A stretch of DNA of 64,000 bases from Roseibium sp. Sym1. Its GTDB lineage: Bacteria; Pseudomonadota; Alphaproteobacteria; Rhizobiales; Stappiaceae. The position numbers and the translations under genes are program-made. The notes under the pieces were generated by a model. The model searched no databases. It worked only from the letters and a program-made list of their open reading frames with translations, and was not told where the DNA came from. Positions 38,157 through 47,070 of the stretch are shown here, in pieces (position 1 is the stretch's first letter; the number at the start of each line of letters is the position of its first letter). Where the stretch lies: NCBI RefSeq assembly GCF_027359675.1, contig NZ_CP114786.1, forward strand, positions 4,376,501-4,440,500, read 5' to 3'.

Positions 38157-39602
38157 TTGATTTCTCTCCGACCCGTTTTGAATGTTCTTGGCTTCCTCTA
38201 TGTCGGCCTGGCCACCGCCATGCTCATTCCGGCGATCGTGGACGTTGCCCAGAAGAACGCGGATTGGCAGGCTTTCGTGTTCTCGGCGCTTCTGACCGGC
38301 ATGGTCGGCATGCTCCTGTCAATTGCCGTCGGAGGTTCGCTGCGCGAAGGGCTGGACACGCGCCAGACCTTCATTCTCACCACACTTGCCTGGACAACAT
38401 TGCCCGCATTCGGGGCCTTGCCGTTCCTGTGGCTCGGCGTCGGCTACGCGGATGCCGTGTTCGAGGCCGTTTCCGGGTTTACCACCACGGGATCCACCGT
38501 GCTGACAGGCCTCGACGGCCTGCCGCCGGGACTGCTCGTGTGGCGTTCGCTGATGCAGTGGATGGGCGGGATCGGCATCGTCGTCATGGCGATCGTGCTT
38601 CTGCCGTTCCTCAGGATCGGCGGAATGCAGCTGTTTCAAAGCGAAAGTTCGGACCGCTCGGAAAAGATCGTCAGCCGTTCCGTGGAGTTGATCCGGCTGA
38701 TTGGCCTGGCCTACCTGTTCCTGACCGTTTCCTGCATCGCCGCCTACCTGGCGACGGGCATACAGCTTTTCGATGCCTTCAACCACGCGCTGACGACCAT
38801 CGCCACCGGTGGGTTTTCCACCCATGACCTGTCCTTCGGTTATTTCACCAACCCGGCTTCGGGCTGGGTCGCGGTGTTCTTCATGGTGGTCGGGGCCCTG
38901 CCTTTCGTTCTGATCGTGCAGGCGCTGCGCGGACATCCACTGCAGCTCTGGCGCGACCCGCAGGTGCGGGCCCTGCTCGGGTTCCTGGCACTCGTTTCCC
39001 TGACACTGACGGTCTATCTCGGCGTCAACATGCAATTCCCGTTCGATGAGGCGTTGCTCAAGGCGACCTTCAACGTGGTGTCGATCGTAACGGGGACCGG
39101 CTACGCGCTCGGCGATTTTTCCCAGTGGGGTGCGCCGGTGGTCGGCATTACCTTGCTGCTGATGTTTGTCGGTGGTTGCACCGGGTCGACGACCGGGGGG
39201 ATCAAGATCTTCCGGTTTCTCGTGTTTTTCGGGACGGTGCGCGCGCATTTGCGCCGCATGGTACGGCCGCACAGAATTATGTCGGAAGAATATGGCGGCA
39301 CGCGGCTGACCCCCGAACTGTCTTTCTCGGTCCTGGCCTTCCTGGTGGTCTATATGGGATCGGTCGGCATCATCACGGTGGCCCTGTCCTTCTTCGACCT
39401 GGATCTGGTGACCGCGATTTCCGCGGCCGCGACCTCGGTCGGCAATGTCGGGCCGGGTCTCGGTCACATGATCGGTCCGGCTGGCCATTTCGCACCTCTG
39501 CCCGATGGCGCCAAGTGGCTTCTGTCCTTTGCGATGCTGGTCGGCCGCCTCGAGCTGTTCACCGTTCTCGTGCTGCTGGATCCCGATTTCTGGTCGAAGT
39601 GA
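38157..39602 (+). CDS. TrkH-family potassium uptake protein
   Basis: A 481-residue transporter, with TTG at 38157 as the likely start because the first helix begins right after it. Four pore loops with selectivity-filter glycines are visible: SGFTTTGST (about residue 105), TTIATGGFSTHD (about 219), SIVTGTGYAL (about 310) and TSVGNVGPG (about 430). These are the four MPM repeats of the TrkH/KtrB superfamily, which moves K+ (or Na+ with K+) across the inner membrane with a TrkA-type NAD-binding subunit. No trkA is adjacent. sfsA follows 42 bases downstream. Confidence 0.92.
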   Translation: MISLRPVLNVLGFLYVGLATAMLIPAIVDVAQKNADWQAFVFSALLTGMVGMLLSIAVGGSLREGLDTRQTFILTTLAWTTLPAFGALPFLWLGVGYADAVFEAVSGFTTTGSTVLTGLDGLPPGLLVWRSLMQWMGGIGIVVMAIVLLPFLRIGGMQLFQSESSDRSEKIVSRSVELIRLIGLAYLFLTVSCIAAYLATGIQLFDAFNHALTTIATGGFSTHDLSFGYFTNPASGWVAVFFMVVGALPFVLIVQALRGHPLQLWRDPQVRALLGFLALVSLTLTVYLGVNMQFPFDEALLKATFNVVSIVTGTGYALGDFSQWGAPVVGITLLLMFVGGCTGSTTGGIKIFRFLVFFGTVRAHLRRMVRPHRIMSEEYGGTRLTPELSFSVLAFLVVYMGSVGIITVALSFFDLDLVTAISAAATSVGNVGPGLGHMIGPAGHFAPLPDGAKWLLSFAMLVGRLELFTVLVLLDPDFWSK

Positions 39603-39644
39603 GATTGCCGGCGGCCTCCGAGCTTCGAAAAGGAAATACCTGGC

Positions 39645-40349
39645 ATGAAATTCTCAGCGCCGCTTGTCAGCGGCCGTCTCGTGAAGCGGTACAAGCGATT
39701 CCTGGCCGACGTGCTCCTGGATGACGGCAATGCGGTCACCGCCCATTGCGCCAACCCGGGGTCGATGCTCGGCCTGAAGGAACCCGGATCCCGCGTCTGG
39801 CTGTCGCAGTCGGACAATCCGAAGCGCAAGCTCAAGTTTTCCTGGGAAGTGATCGAGGCAGATGGCGCCCTTGTCGGCATCAACACGGCGCATCCGAACA
39901 GGCTCGTGGAAGAAGCACTCGCCGCGGGCCGCATCGACGGGCTTGCCGGCTATGACGCCCTGAGACGGGAAGTCAAATACGGCAAGAACTCGCGGATAGA
40001 CATCCTTCTGGAAGGCGGCGAGGGGGACAGGACCTATGTCGAGGTCAAGAATGTGCACCTGATGCGTCAGCCCGGGCTTGCGGAATTTCCGGACAGCGTG
40101 ACGGCACGCGGTGCGAAGCACCTTGTCGAATTGGCGGACATGGTGGCAGAAGGCCACCGGGCCGCCATGGTGTTCCTGGTCCAGAGGCCGGATTGCGCCC
40201 GCCTCAACCTGGCGGGAGACATCGATCCGGCCTATGCGGCAGCCTTTGCTGCCGCCCGCAAGGCGGGTGTCGAGGTCTATGCCATTGGCTGTGACGTACG
40301 CCTCGACGGGATCGACGCGGTCAAGCCGGTGGTCATCGAGATCGGGTGA
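39645..40349 (+). CDS. sfsA: SfsA family DNA/RNA nuclease-like protein
   Basis: A 234-residue protein of normal SfsA length. Family blocks: GRLVKRYKRFLADVLLDDG, HCANPGSMLGL, VGINTAHPNRLVEEAL, YVEVKNVHLM and SVTARGAKHLVEL. SfsA was first linked to sugar-fermentation gene expression; it has an OB-fold plus a PD-(D/E)XK-like nuclease fold, with the E-V-K of YVEVKNV as catalytic residues. The physiological role is unclear. Confidence 0.93.
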   Translation: MKFSAPLVSGRLVKRYKRFLADVLLDDGNAVTAHCANPGSMLGLKEPGSRVWLSQSDNPKRKLKFSWEVIEADGALVGINTAHPNRLVEEALAAGRIDGLAGYDALRREVKYGKNSRIDILLEGGEGDRTYVEVKNVHLMRQPGLAEFPDSVTARGAKHLVELADMVAEGHRAAMVFLVQRPDCARLNLAGDIDPAYAAAFAAARKAGVEVYAIGCDVRLDGIDAVKPVVIEIG

Positions 40350-40360
40350 CGACGCGCTTC

Positions 40361-41044
40361 TCAGGCCTGCCTGACGACAATCGGCGTTCCTTCCGGGACA
40401 CGTTTGTAGAGGTCGATCACGTCCTGCTGCAGCAGGCGGACGCAGCCTGACGAAACCGCCCGTCCGATGGACCAGGGCTCCGTCGTGCCGTGCAGGCGGT
40501 AAAGCGTGTCCCGGTTGCCTTCGAAAATATAGAGCGCACGTGCGCCGAGCGGGTTCTGCGGGCCGGGCGGCATGCCATCACGGTATTTTTCGAGCTTCGG
40601 TTCGCGGGCGATCATTTCCGCCGGCGGGGTCCAGGTGGGCCAGGCTTTCTTGTGCTGGATCCTGGCCCGTCCACCCCAGGAAAAGCCCGCCCGGCCAATC
40701 CCGACGCCGTACCGCATCGCCTTGCCGCCCTCCATGGTCAGGTAGAGGAAACGGTTGGGGGTGTCGACGACGATGGTGCCCACCGGTTCCGGCGCCGAGT
40801 AGTCGACCAGCTGACGGTAGTAGACGGGATCGATCTTGCTCAGATCGACCGCGGGGATCGGAAAGCGTTCCTCCGGCATGGCCCGGTACAATTGCTGGTA
40901 TTCCGGCGCAATGCTGCTGCCGGTCGTCGCCGGCGCGTTGGCGGGCGAAGGTCGCGGCGGCAGCGGTCCCTTGTGATGGCCTGACTGGCAGCCAGCGGCG
41001 AGAGCAGCCGCTGCAGAGGCTAGGAACAGGCGTCGGTTGAGCAT
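40361..41044 (-). CDS. Lipoprotein L,D-transpeptidase (YkuD)
   Basis: Start at the ATG at 41044: the product then begins MLNRRLFLASAAAALAAGCQ, a lipoprotein signal with lipobox AAGC (Cys19). The 227-residue protein has a proline-rich linker and a YkuD domain with HGTTEPWSIGRAVSSGCVRL, holding the catalytic His and Cys. It should cross-link or decorate peptidoglycan from a membrane anchor. The RR near the N-terminus also fits a Tat-like signal, but the lipobox is clearer. Confidence 0.9.
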   Translation of the reverse strand: MLNRRLFLASAAAALAAGCQSGHHKGPLPPRPSPANAPATTGSSIAPEYQQLYRAMPEERFPIPAVDLSKIDPVYYRQLVDYSAPEPVGTIVVDTPNRFLYLTMEGGKAMRYGVGIGRAGFSWGGRARIQHKKAWPTWTPPAEMIAREPKLEKYRDGMPPGPQNPLGARALYIFEGNRDTLYRLHGTTEPWSIGRAVSSGCVRLLQQDVIDLYKRVPEGTPIVVRQA

Positions 41045-41183
41045 TCCGTATCCCGTTGAGGTCTTCGTGATTGCACGATGCATGTCTGTGAACAACGGAT
41101 CGCAACCACGAAGGGGCTTCGCTTTTGCGGCATTGAACCGGATTCGCGACGTCTTGACATCCCTCTTGGATGGTTCATGCAGA

Positions 41184-41220
41184 CAAAAACGGCCGATCGA
41201 ACAGGATGCTCGATCGGCCG
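41184..41220 (-). terminator. gpt: Rho-independent terminator of gpt
   Basis: On the minus strand CGGCCGATCGA (plus 41210-41220) pairs with its complement at 41190-41200 around nine bases and is followed by GTTTTTGTC. It lies about 85 bases past the gpt stop. Confidence 0.8.
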
Positions 41221-41304
41221 GTGTAACTGATGTCGGGAATATGCCGGCAATGGCCGCCTTCTCGGTTCGCGGCCGGTTGCGGTGCCTCGTGCCGGGGCGG
41301 CAGA

Positions 41305-41814
41305 TCAGCCGGCGGTTTCCTTCGAGAGCGGCGGCTGGAATTGCCATCCCATGTCCCACGGAAAATAGATCCAGGTGTCCTGGGAAACTTCCGTGATGAA
41401 CGTGTCGACCATCGGCACGCCGACCGGCTTGGCATAGACGGTGGCGTAATGTGCCTTGGGCAGCATTTCGCGCACAACCTTCAGGGTCTTGCCGGTGTCG
41501 ACCAGGTCGTCGATCACCAGAACGCCGCTGCCTTCTCCCCCTTCGAGATCAACGACCTTGGGGTCGATCGGCTTGATGACCTTGAGCGATCCCTGGCTGT
41601 CATAGTCGTGATAGGACGCAATGCAGACCGTTTCGATGGTGCGAATGCCCAGTTCGCGGGCGACGATGCCGGCCGGCACAAGTCCGCCGCGGGTGATGCA
41701 GACGATCGCTTTCCATTCACCTTCGCTGGACAGGCGCCAGGCAAGGGCGCGCGAATCCCTGTGGAACATGTCCCAGGAGACCGGGAAGGCTTTGTTTTGG
41801 GCGGGGTTTTCCAT
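41305..41814 (-). CDS. gpt: Xanthine-guanine phosphoribosyltransferase
   Basis: A 169-residue PRTase close to E. coli Gpt: [19 protein letters not shown] at the start, [20 protein letters not shown], the PRPP loop [17 protein letters not shown] (about residue 101) and a C-terminal [15 protein letters not shown]. It salvages xanthine and guanine to their nucleotides in the cytosol. It lies 15 bases downstream of the MoaB/CinA-like gene on the same strand. Confidence 0.95.
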   Translation of the reverse strand: MENPAQNKAFPVSWDMFHRDSRALAWRLSSEGEWKAIVCITRGGLVPAGIVARELGIRTIETVCIASYHDYDSQGSLKVIKPIDPKVVDLEGGEGSGVLVIDDLVDTGKTLKVVREMLPKAHYATVYAKPVGVPMVDTFITEVSQDTWIYFPWDMGWQFQPPLSKETAG

Positions 41815-41829
41815 GTCTGGTCCTTCAAA

Positions 41830-42573
41830 TTATCCCGAGAGCTCGGCAACGGCTGCGGCGACGTCCCTGACGGCGGCCTGCAGGACGGCCTCGTCCCGTG
41901 AACGAACAACGATCTGGGTTGTGAATCTGCCGTCGGTGGCTCTCGGATAGGAACCGATCAGCGTTTCCGGATGGGCATCCTGAATCGCGGACAGCCGCTC
42001 GGCGATCCGGCTTTCGGGCATGTCGGCGGCGACGGTTTCGGACAGCATTTTCGTACCCGTCGAAAGGGTCGGCGCAATTGCGTCCATCATCGCCTGCATG
42101 ATGGACGGAACGCCGGCCATCACATGCACGTTGCCGATCCTGAAACCCGGCGCCTTGGAGACCTTGTTCTCAATCAGGTCGGCGCCTTCCGGGATGCGTG
42201 CCATGCGCTGGCGTGCGGGGGTGAACTGACCGGGGGCATAGTGCGTTTCGAGAAGGGCCACGGCCCTGGGATCCAGGTTCAGCGGTACGCCGAAGGCCGC
42301 GGCGATGCTTTCCGCGGTGATGTCGTCATGGGTCGGTCCGATGCCACCCGACGTGAAGACGTAATCGTATTTAGACCGGAGTGCGTTGACCGCCTCGACG
42401 ATTTCAGGGGTTTCGTCGGGAACAATGCGGACCTCTTTCAGGTCGATTCCGAGAGAGGTCAGATAGTCGGCGACAAACCCGACATTCTTGTCCTTGGTAC
42501 GGCCGGAGAGGATCTCGTCGCCGATCACCAGAAACGCTGCGGTCACAACGTTGACTGTCTTCTGACCGGTCAT
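41830..42573 (-). CDS. CinA/MoaB-like molybdopterin-binding domain protein
   Basis: Start at the ATG at 42573, with CAGGGAG seven bases upstream. The 247-residue protein carries the MoCF_biosynth domain seen at the N-terminus of CinA: FLVIGDEILSGRTKDKNV, then VFTSGGIGPTHDDITAESIA (about residue 68) and VMAGVPSIMQAM. It lacks the C-terminal deamidase domain of full CinA. Stand-alone forms may be nucleotide or FAD pyrophosphatases; the substrate is not clear. It is upstream of gpt and likely co-transcribed. Confidence 0.88.
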   Translation of the reverse strand: MTGQKTVNVVTAAFLVIGDEILSGRTKDKNVGFVADYLTSLGIDLKEVRIVPDETPEIVEAVNALRSKYDYVFTSGGIGPTHDDITAESIAAAFGVPLNLDPRAVALLETHYAPGQFTPARQRMARIPEGADLIENKVSKAPGFRIGNVHVMAGVPSIMQAMMDAIAPTLSTGTKMLSETVAADMPESRIAERLSAIQDAHPETLIGSYPRATDGRFTTQIVVRSRDEAVLQAAVRDVAAAVAELSG

Positions 42574-42646
42574 CTTCAAACTCCCTGGCACCTGGATGGG
42601 GATTGGCTTTATCGCAGCTTACGGCGCGGCTCAAGCAAAAGCGGGG

Positions 42647-43849
42647 TTATTGTTCCGGTGTCCAGCCATAAATGTCGTCGAAGCGTGTCGCGAGGCTGGT
42701 GGGTTTTGACAGCCGCAGGACGGTATCGCGCGCCAGGGCAAGCGCGCCCGAATAGTGGTAGGTGCGGGCGTTGTCGAAAGAAACCTTCTGGACGTGGGTT
42801 ACCCTGGCCTTGCGATGGAACTCGAAAGCGCGCAAGGCGGCCGGCACGTTCTCAACATCCACCGGCAAATGCCTGGCGAGGATGGCAGCGTCCTCTATGG
42901 CCATTGCGGCGCCTTGTGCCATGTAGGGCAGCATGGCATGGGCCGCGTCGCCGAGGAGGGCAACATGGCCGTGTGACCAGGGGCCGGACGCCTTGACGCT
43001 GCAGAGCGCCCATTTCAGCCATTCGTCCGAAGATCCGAGCAGGTTGCGTATTTCCGCGGGCCAGTTTCTGAACAGGTGCAGCAGCGCTTCCCTGTCGGCC
43101 CTGGTCGACCACCTCTCGTCCTGCCAGTTCTCTTCGGCCAGGGCGACGATATTGAGGTGCCGTCCTCCCTTGACGGGGTAATGCACGAGATGGGAATCGC
43201 GGTGCAGCCACAGTCCGGGGTCGGTGGTCCATCGACGGGGCACGGCGTCAATGGGCACCGTCGTCCGGTAGGCGACCTGACCGCTGAAGCGCGCGTTTTC
43301 ATGGCCCGGCACCAGGCGCCTGACCCTTGACCAGACCCCGTCGGCGCCAATCAGCGCCTTGCAGGCGAGATTTCCCGTCATGTCGGCATCCTGATAGATA
43401 CAGGTCAGGTTCCCGTAGGGCGTGGACGTGAGATCCATGACCTCACAAGCCAGCTTGATGGAAATTCCCGGTGTTGCCCGGGCCTTGTCGAGCAACACCC
43501 GCTGCAGATCCGCCCTGTGGATCTGCCAGAACGGGTAGCCGTGACGCATCTTGAGAAAAGACCCCATGCGCACGGTTGCCAGCTGGCGGCCGGATGTGCC
43601 GGACCAGATGCGCAAATTGTCCGGTGCATTCGCGTGAGGCTCGAGTTCCTGCAAGAGCCCGAGGCGGTCAAGCACAGCGCAGGCATTGGGCGAGAGCTGA
43701 AGTCCGGCGCCGACTTCACTGAGCACGTTCGCCTTGTCCAGCAAGACGACCTGGTGGCCTCTGTCACGCAAGAACAAGGCCGCCGTCAGGCCGCCAATTC
43801 CCGCGCCGGCAATGATGATCGGGAGGTCGGCCTCGCCATTCGCGCTCAT
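42647..43849 (-). CDS. FAD-dependent aromatic-ring monooxygenase-like protein
   Basis: A 400-residue class A flavoprotein monooxygenase. Nucleotide fold GAGIGGLTAALFLRDRG at the N-terminus, second FAD motif ALIGADGVWSRVR (about residue 160) and the GD motif ALLGDAAHAMLPYMAQGAA (about 295). The family includes salicylate and 3-hydroxybenzoate hydroxylases, which use NAD(P)H and O2. No aromatic catabolic genes lie near, so the substrate is unknown. The zinc-finger protein gene lies downstream on the same strand. Confidence 0.88.
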   Translation of the reverse strand: MSANGEADLPIIIAGAGIGGLTAALFLRDRGHQVVLLDKANVLSEVGAGLQLSPNACAVLDRLGLLQELEPHANAPDNLRIWSGTSGRQLATVRMGSFLKMRHGYPFWQIHRADLQRVLLDKARATPGISIKLACEVMDLTSTPYGNLTCIYQDADMTGNLACKALIGADGVWSRVRRLVPGHENARFSGQVAYRTTVPIDAVPRRWTTDPGLWLHRDSHLVHYPVKGGRHLNIVALAEENWQDERWSTRADREALLHLFRNWPAEIRNLLGSSDEWLKWALCSVKASGPWSHGHVALLGDAAHAMLPYMAQGAAMAIEDAAILARHLPVDVENVPAALRAFEFHRKARVTHVQKVSFDNARTYHYSGALALARDTVLRLSKPTSLATRFDDIYGWTPEQ

Positions 43850-43863
43850 GACACCGTTTCTTT

Positions 43864-44109
43864 TCAGGCGGCGGCCGGCGCCCAGGTGCAGTCCGAAGGC
43901 GAGGACTCAGTTTCCTTCAGGGTCGCGTCAAACTTGTACAACGTGGAGCAATAAGGACAGACCACTTCGTTTTCGCTGCCCATGTCCAGGAAAACATGCG
44001 GATGATCAAACGGAGGATTGGCTCCGATACACATGAATTCCCGTGCACCGATCGCAACGGAATCGTGTCCGCTCGAATTCTGAAAATGCGGGACGACGTG
44101 ATCCGCCAT
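43864..44109 (-). CDS. CHCC-type zinc-finger domain protein
   Basis: Start at the ATG at 44109 (MADHVVPHFQNSSG), with GAGG upstream; 81 residues. The zinc motif C-x8-H-x14-C-x2-C is seen in FMCIGANPPFDHPHVFLD and EVVCPYCSTLYKFD. This matches the CHCC zinc-finger family (NDUFS6-like), which in alphaproteobacteria resembles a complex I accessory subunit. It lies 14 bases after the monooxygenase stop in map order but is transcribed before it, so both may share a promoter at 44110-44321. Confidence 0.9.
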   Translation of the reverse strand: MADHVVPHFQNSSGHDSVAIGAREFMCIGANPPFDHPHVFLDMGSENEVVCPYCSTLYKFDATLKETESSPSDCTWAPAAA

Positions 44110-44321
44110 TGTCAAATTCCTCTTCTTGAAAGGGTCGGTTCCCGATAGCAAATTTCCCGGACCATATCCATTTGTTAAAGGCGTGTGTAGGGGCTTTGTG
44201 TTGCGATCCACCGCCGCAGACCCGTACCGGGCCGCCGTGAAATGGGCTTTACCTTACAGACCCAAACCCCTTACTGTGTCCCACAATTGCGTTTTCCGTT
44301 TACGTAAGGGTTAGCAAATTC

Positions 44322-45077
44322 ATGCCGCAGTTCGAATTCGATGGTGTCAGGATCGCATATCTGGATGAGGGAGAAGGGGATCCGATCCTGCTGATTCACG
44401 GATTTGCGTCCAACAAGCAGGTCAACTGGCAATATCCCGGCTGGGTGGATCTCCTTGTCCGCGACGGACGGCGCGTGATTGCCATCGACAATCGTGGTCA
44501 CGGCGACAGCCAGAAATTCTATGACCCGGCTGCTTACGGGGCGCCCGTCATGGCGGAAGACGCCAGGCGGCTCCTGGATCATCTCCAGATCGAGCGTGCG
44601 GATGTCATGGGCTATTCCATGGGCGCCCGGATTTCGGCATTCCTGACCCTCAACCATCCGGCACGGGTGCGCCGGGCAGTCTTTTCAGGTCTCGGCTACG
44701 GCATGATCTCGGGGATAGGCGATCCGGAACCGATTGCATCGGCACTGGAAGCCGAGCGGCTGAAGGACATCACCGACCGGACCGGCAAGGCCTTCCGCGC
44801 CTTCGCCGAGCAGACCGGGTCGGACCGCCGGGCTCTGGCGGCCTGCATGCGCTCTTCTCGCCAGAAGATCAGTGAAGAGGACGTTGCCCGTATCGAGCGT
44901 CCGGTGCTGGTCGCGGTTGGAACCAAGGACGATGTTGCCGGTTCGCCCCAGAAACTGGCGGCCCTGATCCCGCATGCGGACGTGCTGGAGATCCCGGGGC
45001 GGGACCACATGGTGGCCGTCGGCGACAAGGTCCACAAGCAGGGCGTGCTTGCCTTCCTGAACAACGTCGAAGCTTAA
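44322..45077 (+). CDS. Alpha/beta hydrolase (first of a pair)
   Basis: A 251-residue cytosolic alpha/beta hydrolase. Oxyanion region LLIHGFASNKQVNW, IDNRGHGDSQKF, nucleophile elbow MGYSMGARIS (Ser about 97), acid region GTKDDVAGSP and catalytic His in GRDHMVAVGDK (about 230). No signal peptide. Substrate unknown; likely an ester or a peroxidase-like function, which sequence alone cannot decide. A second hydrolase starts about 60 bases later. Confidence 0.9.
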   Translation: MPQFEFDGVRIAYLDEGEGDPILLIHGFASNKQVNWQYPGWVDLLVRDGRRVIAIDNRGHGDSQKFYDPAAYGAPVMAEDARRLLDHLQIERADVMGYSMGARISAFLTLNHPARVRRAVFSGLGYGMISGIGDPEPIASALEAERLKDITDRTGKAFRAFAEQTGSDRRALAACMRSSRQKISEEDVARIERPVLVAVGTKDDVAGSPQKLAALIPHADVLEIPGRDHMVAVGDKVHKQGVLAFLNNVEA

Positions 45078-45134
45078 AGGTCTGGCGGATGCCCTGGAAT
45101 GGCATCCGCGGCAAGAAAGGATGTGGTTGGTCTC

Positions 45135-46019
45135 ATGGGTCCGAAGCGTGTTGAATTCCAGGGTGTCGAGAAGAACAGGCTGGTTGCGGACCGGTACGGG
45201 TCGGGCGAACAGCCGGTGATCATGCTGCATGGCGGAGGGCAGACGCGCCATTCCTGGGATGCCGCCTCCAAGCGCATCGCCGATCTGGGCCATCCTGTTT
45301 ACTCGCTGGACCAGCGCGGGCACGGCGAAAGCGACTGGGTACCCTCCGGCAACTATGCCTTTGAGGATTTCGCGCGGGATCTTGTCGGTGTGACCCGTCA
45401 GGTCGGCGCGCTCCATCGTCAAAAACCGGTTGTCGTCGGAGCTTCCCTCGGCGGTTTCGCCGGCATGCTGGCGGAGGGGCAGGAGAATCCCGGAGGCCTG
45501 GCGGCCCTTGTTCTCGTCGACATCACGCCCAGGATCGACATGGGCGGCGTCAGCAAGATCATCGGATTCATGAGCGACCGGGTCGAGCAGGGTTTCGCCA
45601 CGGTGGAAGAGGCGGCGGATGCCATCGCCCGCTACCTGCCGAACCGCGCGAGGCCGAAGGATCTGTCAGGTCTTTCGAAGAACCTGAGGCTGCACGAGGA
45701 CGGCCGCTACCGCTGGCACTGGGATCCGGCGTTCCTGAAGACCAAGCGGCATGAGGATCCGGACCAGGCCGACCATGCCCAGGACGAGGTGCTGAGCGCT
45801 GCCGGCAACCTGTCCTGCGCCGTCCTGCTGATCCGGGGACAGAATTCCGAGCTTGTGTCCATGGACCACGTGCGCGAGTTCCAGGAGCAGGTGCCCCATG
45901 CCAGGTTCACGGATATCCGCGATGCCGGCCACATGGTCGCCGGCGACAAGAACGATGTTTTCGCGGGCGCGGTCGAAGAGTTCCTGATCGGATTGAATGC
46001 CGGCGCCGAGCCCGCGTGA
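45135..46019 (+). CDS. Alpha/beta hydrolase (second of a pair)
   Basis: I prefer the ATG at 45135 (MGPKRVEFQGVEKNRLVADR); an ATG at 45099 in the same frame would add 12 residues. The 294-residue hydrolase has MLHGGGQTRHSWD, LDQRGHGESDW, elbow VVGASLGGFAG (nucleophile Ser), acid after LLIRGQNSELV and His in RDAGHMVAGDKNDVF. It differs enough from the preceding hydrolase that they are related neighbours, not a recent duplication. Probably in one transcript with it. Confidence 0.87.
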   Translation: MGPKRVEFQGVEKNRLVADRYGSGEQPVIMLHGGGQTRHSWDAASKRIADLGHPVYSLDQRGHGESDWVPSGNYAFEDFARDLVGVTRQVGALHRQKPVVVGASLGGFAGMLAEGQENPGGLAALVLVDITPRIDMGGVSKIIGFMSDRVEQGFATVEEAADAIARYLPNRARPKDLSGLSKNLRLHEDGRYRWHWDPAFLKTKRHEDPDQADHAQDEVLSAAGNLSCAVLLIRGQNSELVSMDHVREFQEQVPHARFTDIRDAGHMVAGDKNDVFAGAVEEFLIGLNAGAEPA

Positions 46020-46088
46020 GGGAAAAACGCGAGTCCCGCCAGCGGGTTGTCTTCGGTTTCGAACGTCTTGATTCAGAAGGGGCGGGGG

Positions 46089-46907
46089 TCAACCGCCCGT
46101 GAACCGCGGCGACCGTTTTTCAAGGAAGGCCTTGCACCCCTCGCGGTAGTCCGCACTGTCAATGCAGAGTTCCGCATCCTCCAACAGGTCTGCCATTTCA
46201 CCGGCGACATTTGGCCTGGACAGGTGGTTGATGGCCCGCTTTGCGGCTTTCAGCGACAAGGGAGCGTTGTTGGACAGGATGGAGCACAAGGCGTCGATCC
46301 GCTGGTCCAGTTGCGTGTCGTCGACAACTTCGTTGATAAGGCCGGTGCGCAAGGCCTCGTCCGCGGCGAGGCGCTCCGCCGTGAAGAGAAGCCTCTTGGC
46401 GTCGGACGGGGAGACGGCTTCCAGCAGATCCCCGAGGGCTTCCGGCGGATAGGCCAGGCCCAGCCGGGCCGCGGGAATGGCAAAAAACGCCGAACGCGCG
46501 GCAATGCGCATGTCACAGGCCAGGGCCAACCCCAAACCACCGCCAAGGCAAGGGCCCTCGATGGCCGCGATGACCGGAACGGCCACGGCTTTCAGGGCCT
46601 TGAAGGCAGCCACGTTGATATCGTCATAGTGCTTGGCGGCTGCCGGTGTGGATCGGATCTCGGCAAACTCGGAGATGTCCGCCCCGGCGCAGAAGCTCTT
46701 GCCGCCGACCCCGCGCACGACGCAGACGCGGACCGAAGCGTTCTTACCGAGTCCGTCCAGCAGAGCGGGTATTGCCTGCCAGGCGGACAGGGGGAGGGCA
46801 TTCTTCCTTGCCGGGGCGTTGAGCCACAGTTCGGCAACCGCGCCGTTGACCGTCAGACGCGGGTTTTCATGACCGGTGGACCCGGTGGCTTGCGAAGTCA
46901 TGCTCAT
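46089..46907 (-). CDS. Enoyl-CoA hydratase/isomerase family protein
   Basis: A 272-residue crotonase-fold protein. Oxyanion-hole segments SFCAGADISEFAEI (about residue 68) and AAIEGPCLGGGLGLALACDM (about 105), followed by IPAARLGLAYPPEALGDLLE. At the position of the second catalytic glutamate the sequence reads LGLAYPPEAL, so it may not be a classical hydratase. It acts on CoA thioesters in the cytosol; substrate unknown. It is convergent with the hydrolase and divergent from cysE. Confidence 0.88.
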   Translation of the reverse strand: MSMTSQATGSTGHENPRLTVNGAVAELWLNAPARKNALPLSAWQAIPALLDGLGKNASVRVCVVRGVGGKSFCAGADISEFAEIRSTPAAAKHYDDINVAAFKALKAVAVPVIAAIEGPCLGGGLGLALACDMRIAARSAFFAIPAARLGLAYPPEALGDLLEAVSPSDAKRLLFTAERLAADEALRTGLINEVVDDTQLDQRIDALCSILSNNAPLSLKAAKRAINHLSRPNVAGEMADLLEDAELCIDSADYREGCKAFLEKRSPRFTGG

Positions 46908-47070
46908 TCCTCAAAACCTGGTTTTCAAATATGCAATCGGCCGGAAATCCAGCACTTTGCTACTTCATAACAGGAGGTCATATCTGATATCAGCAAGTTT
47001 CATTTTGGAATATCAGACGACAGTCCTATGTTAGGGACACGAACGTGACGGCTTGAAAAGGAGACAGGCC

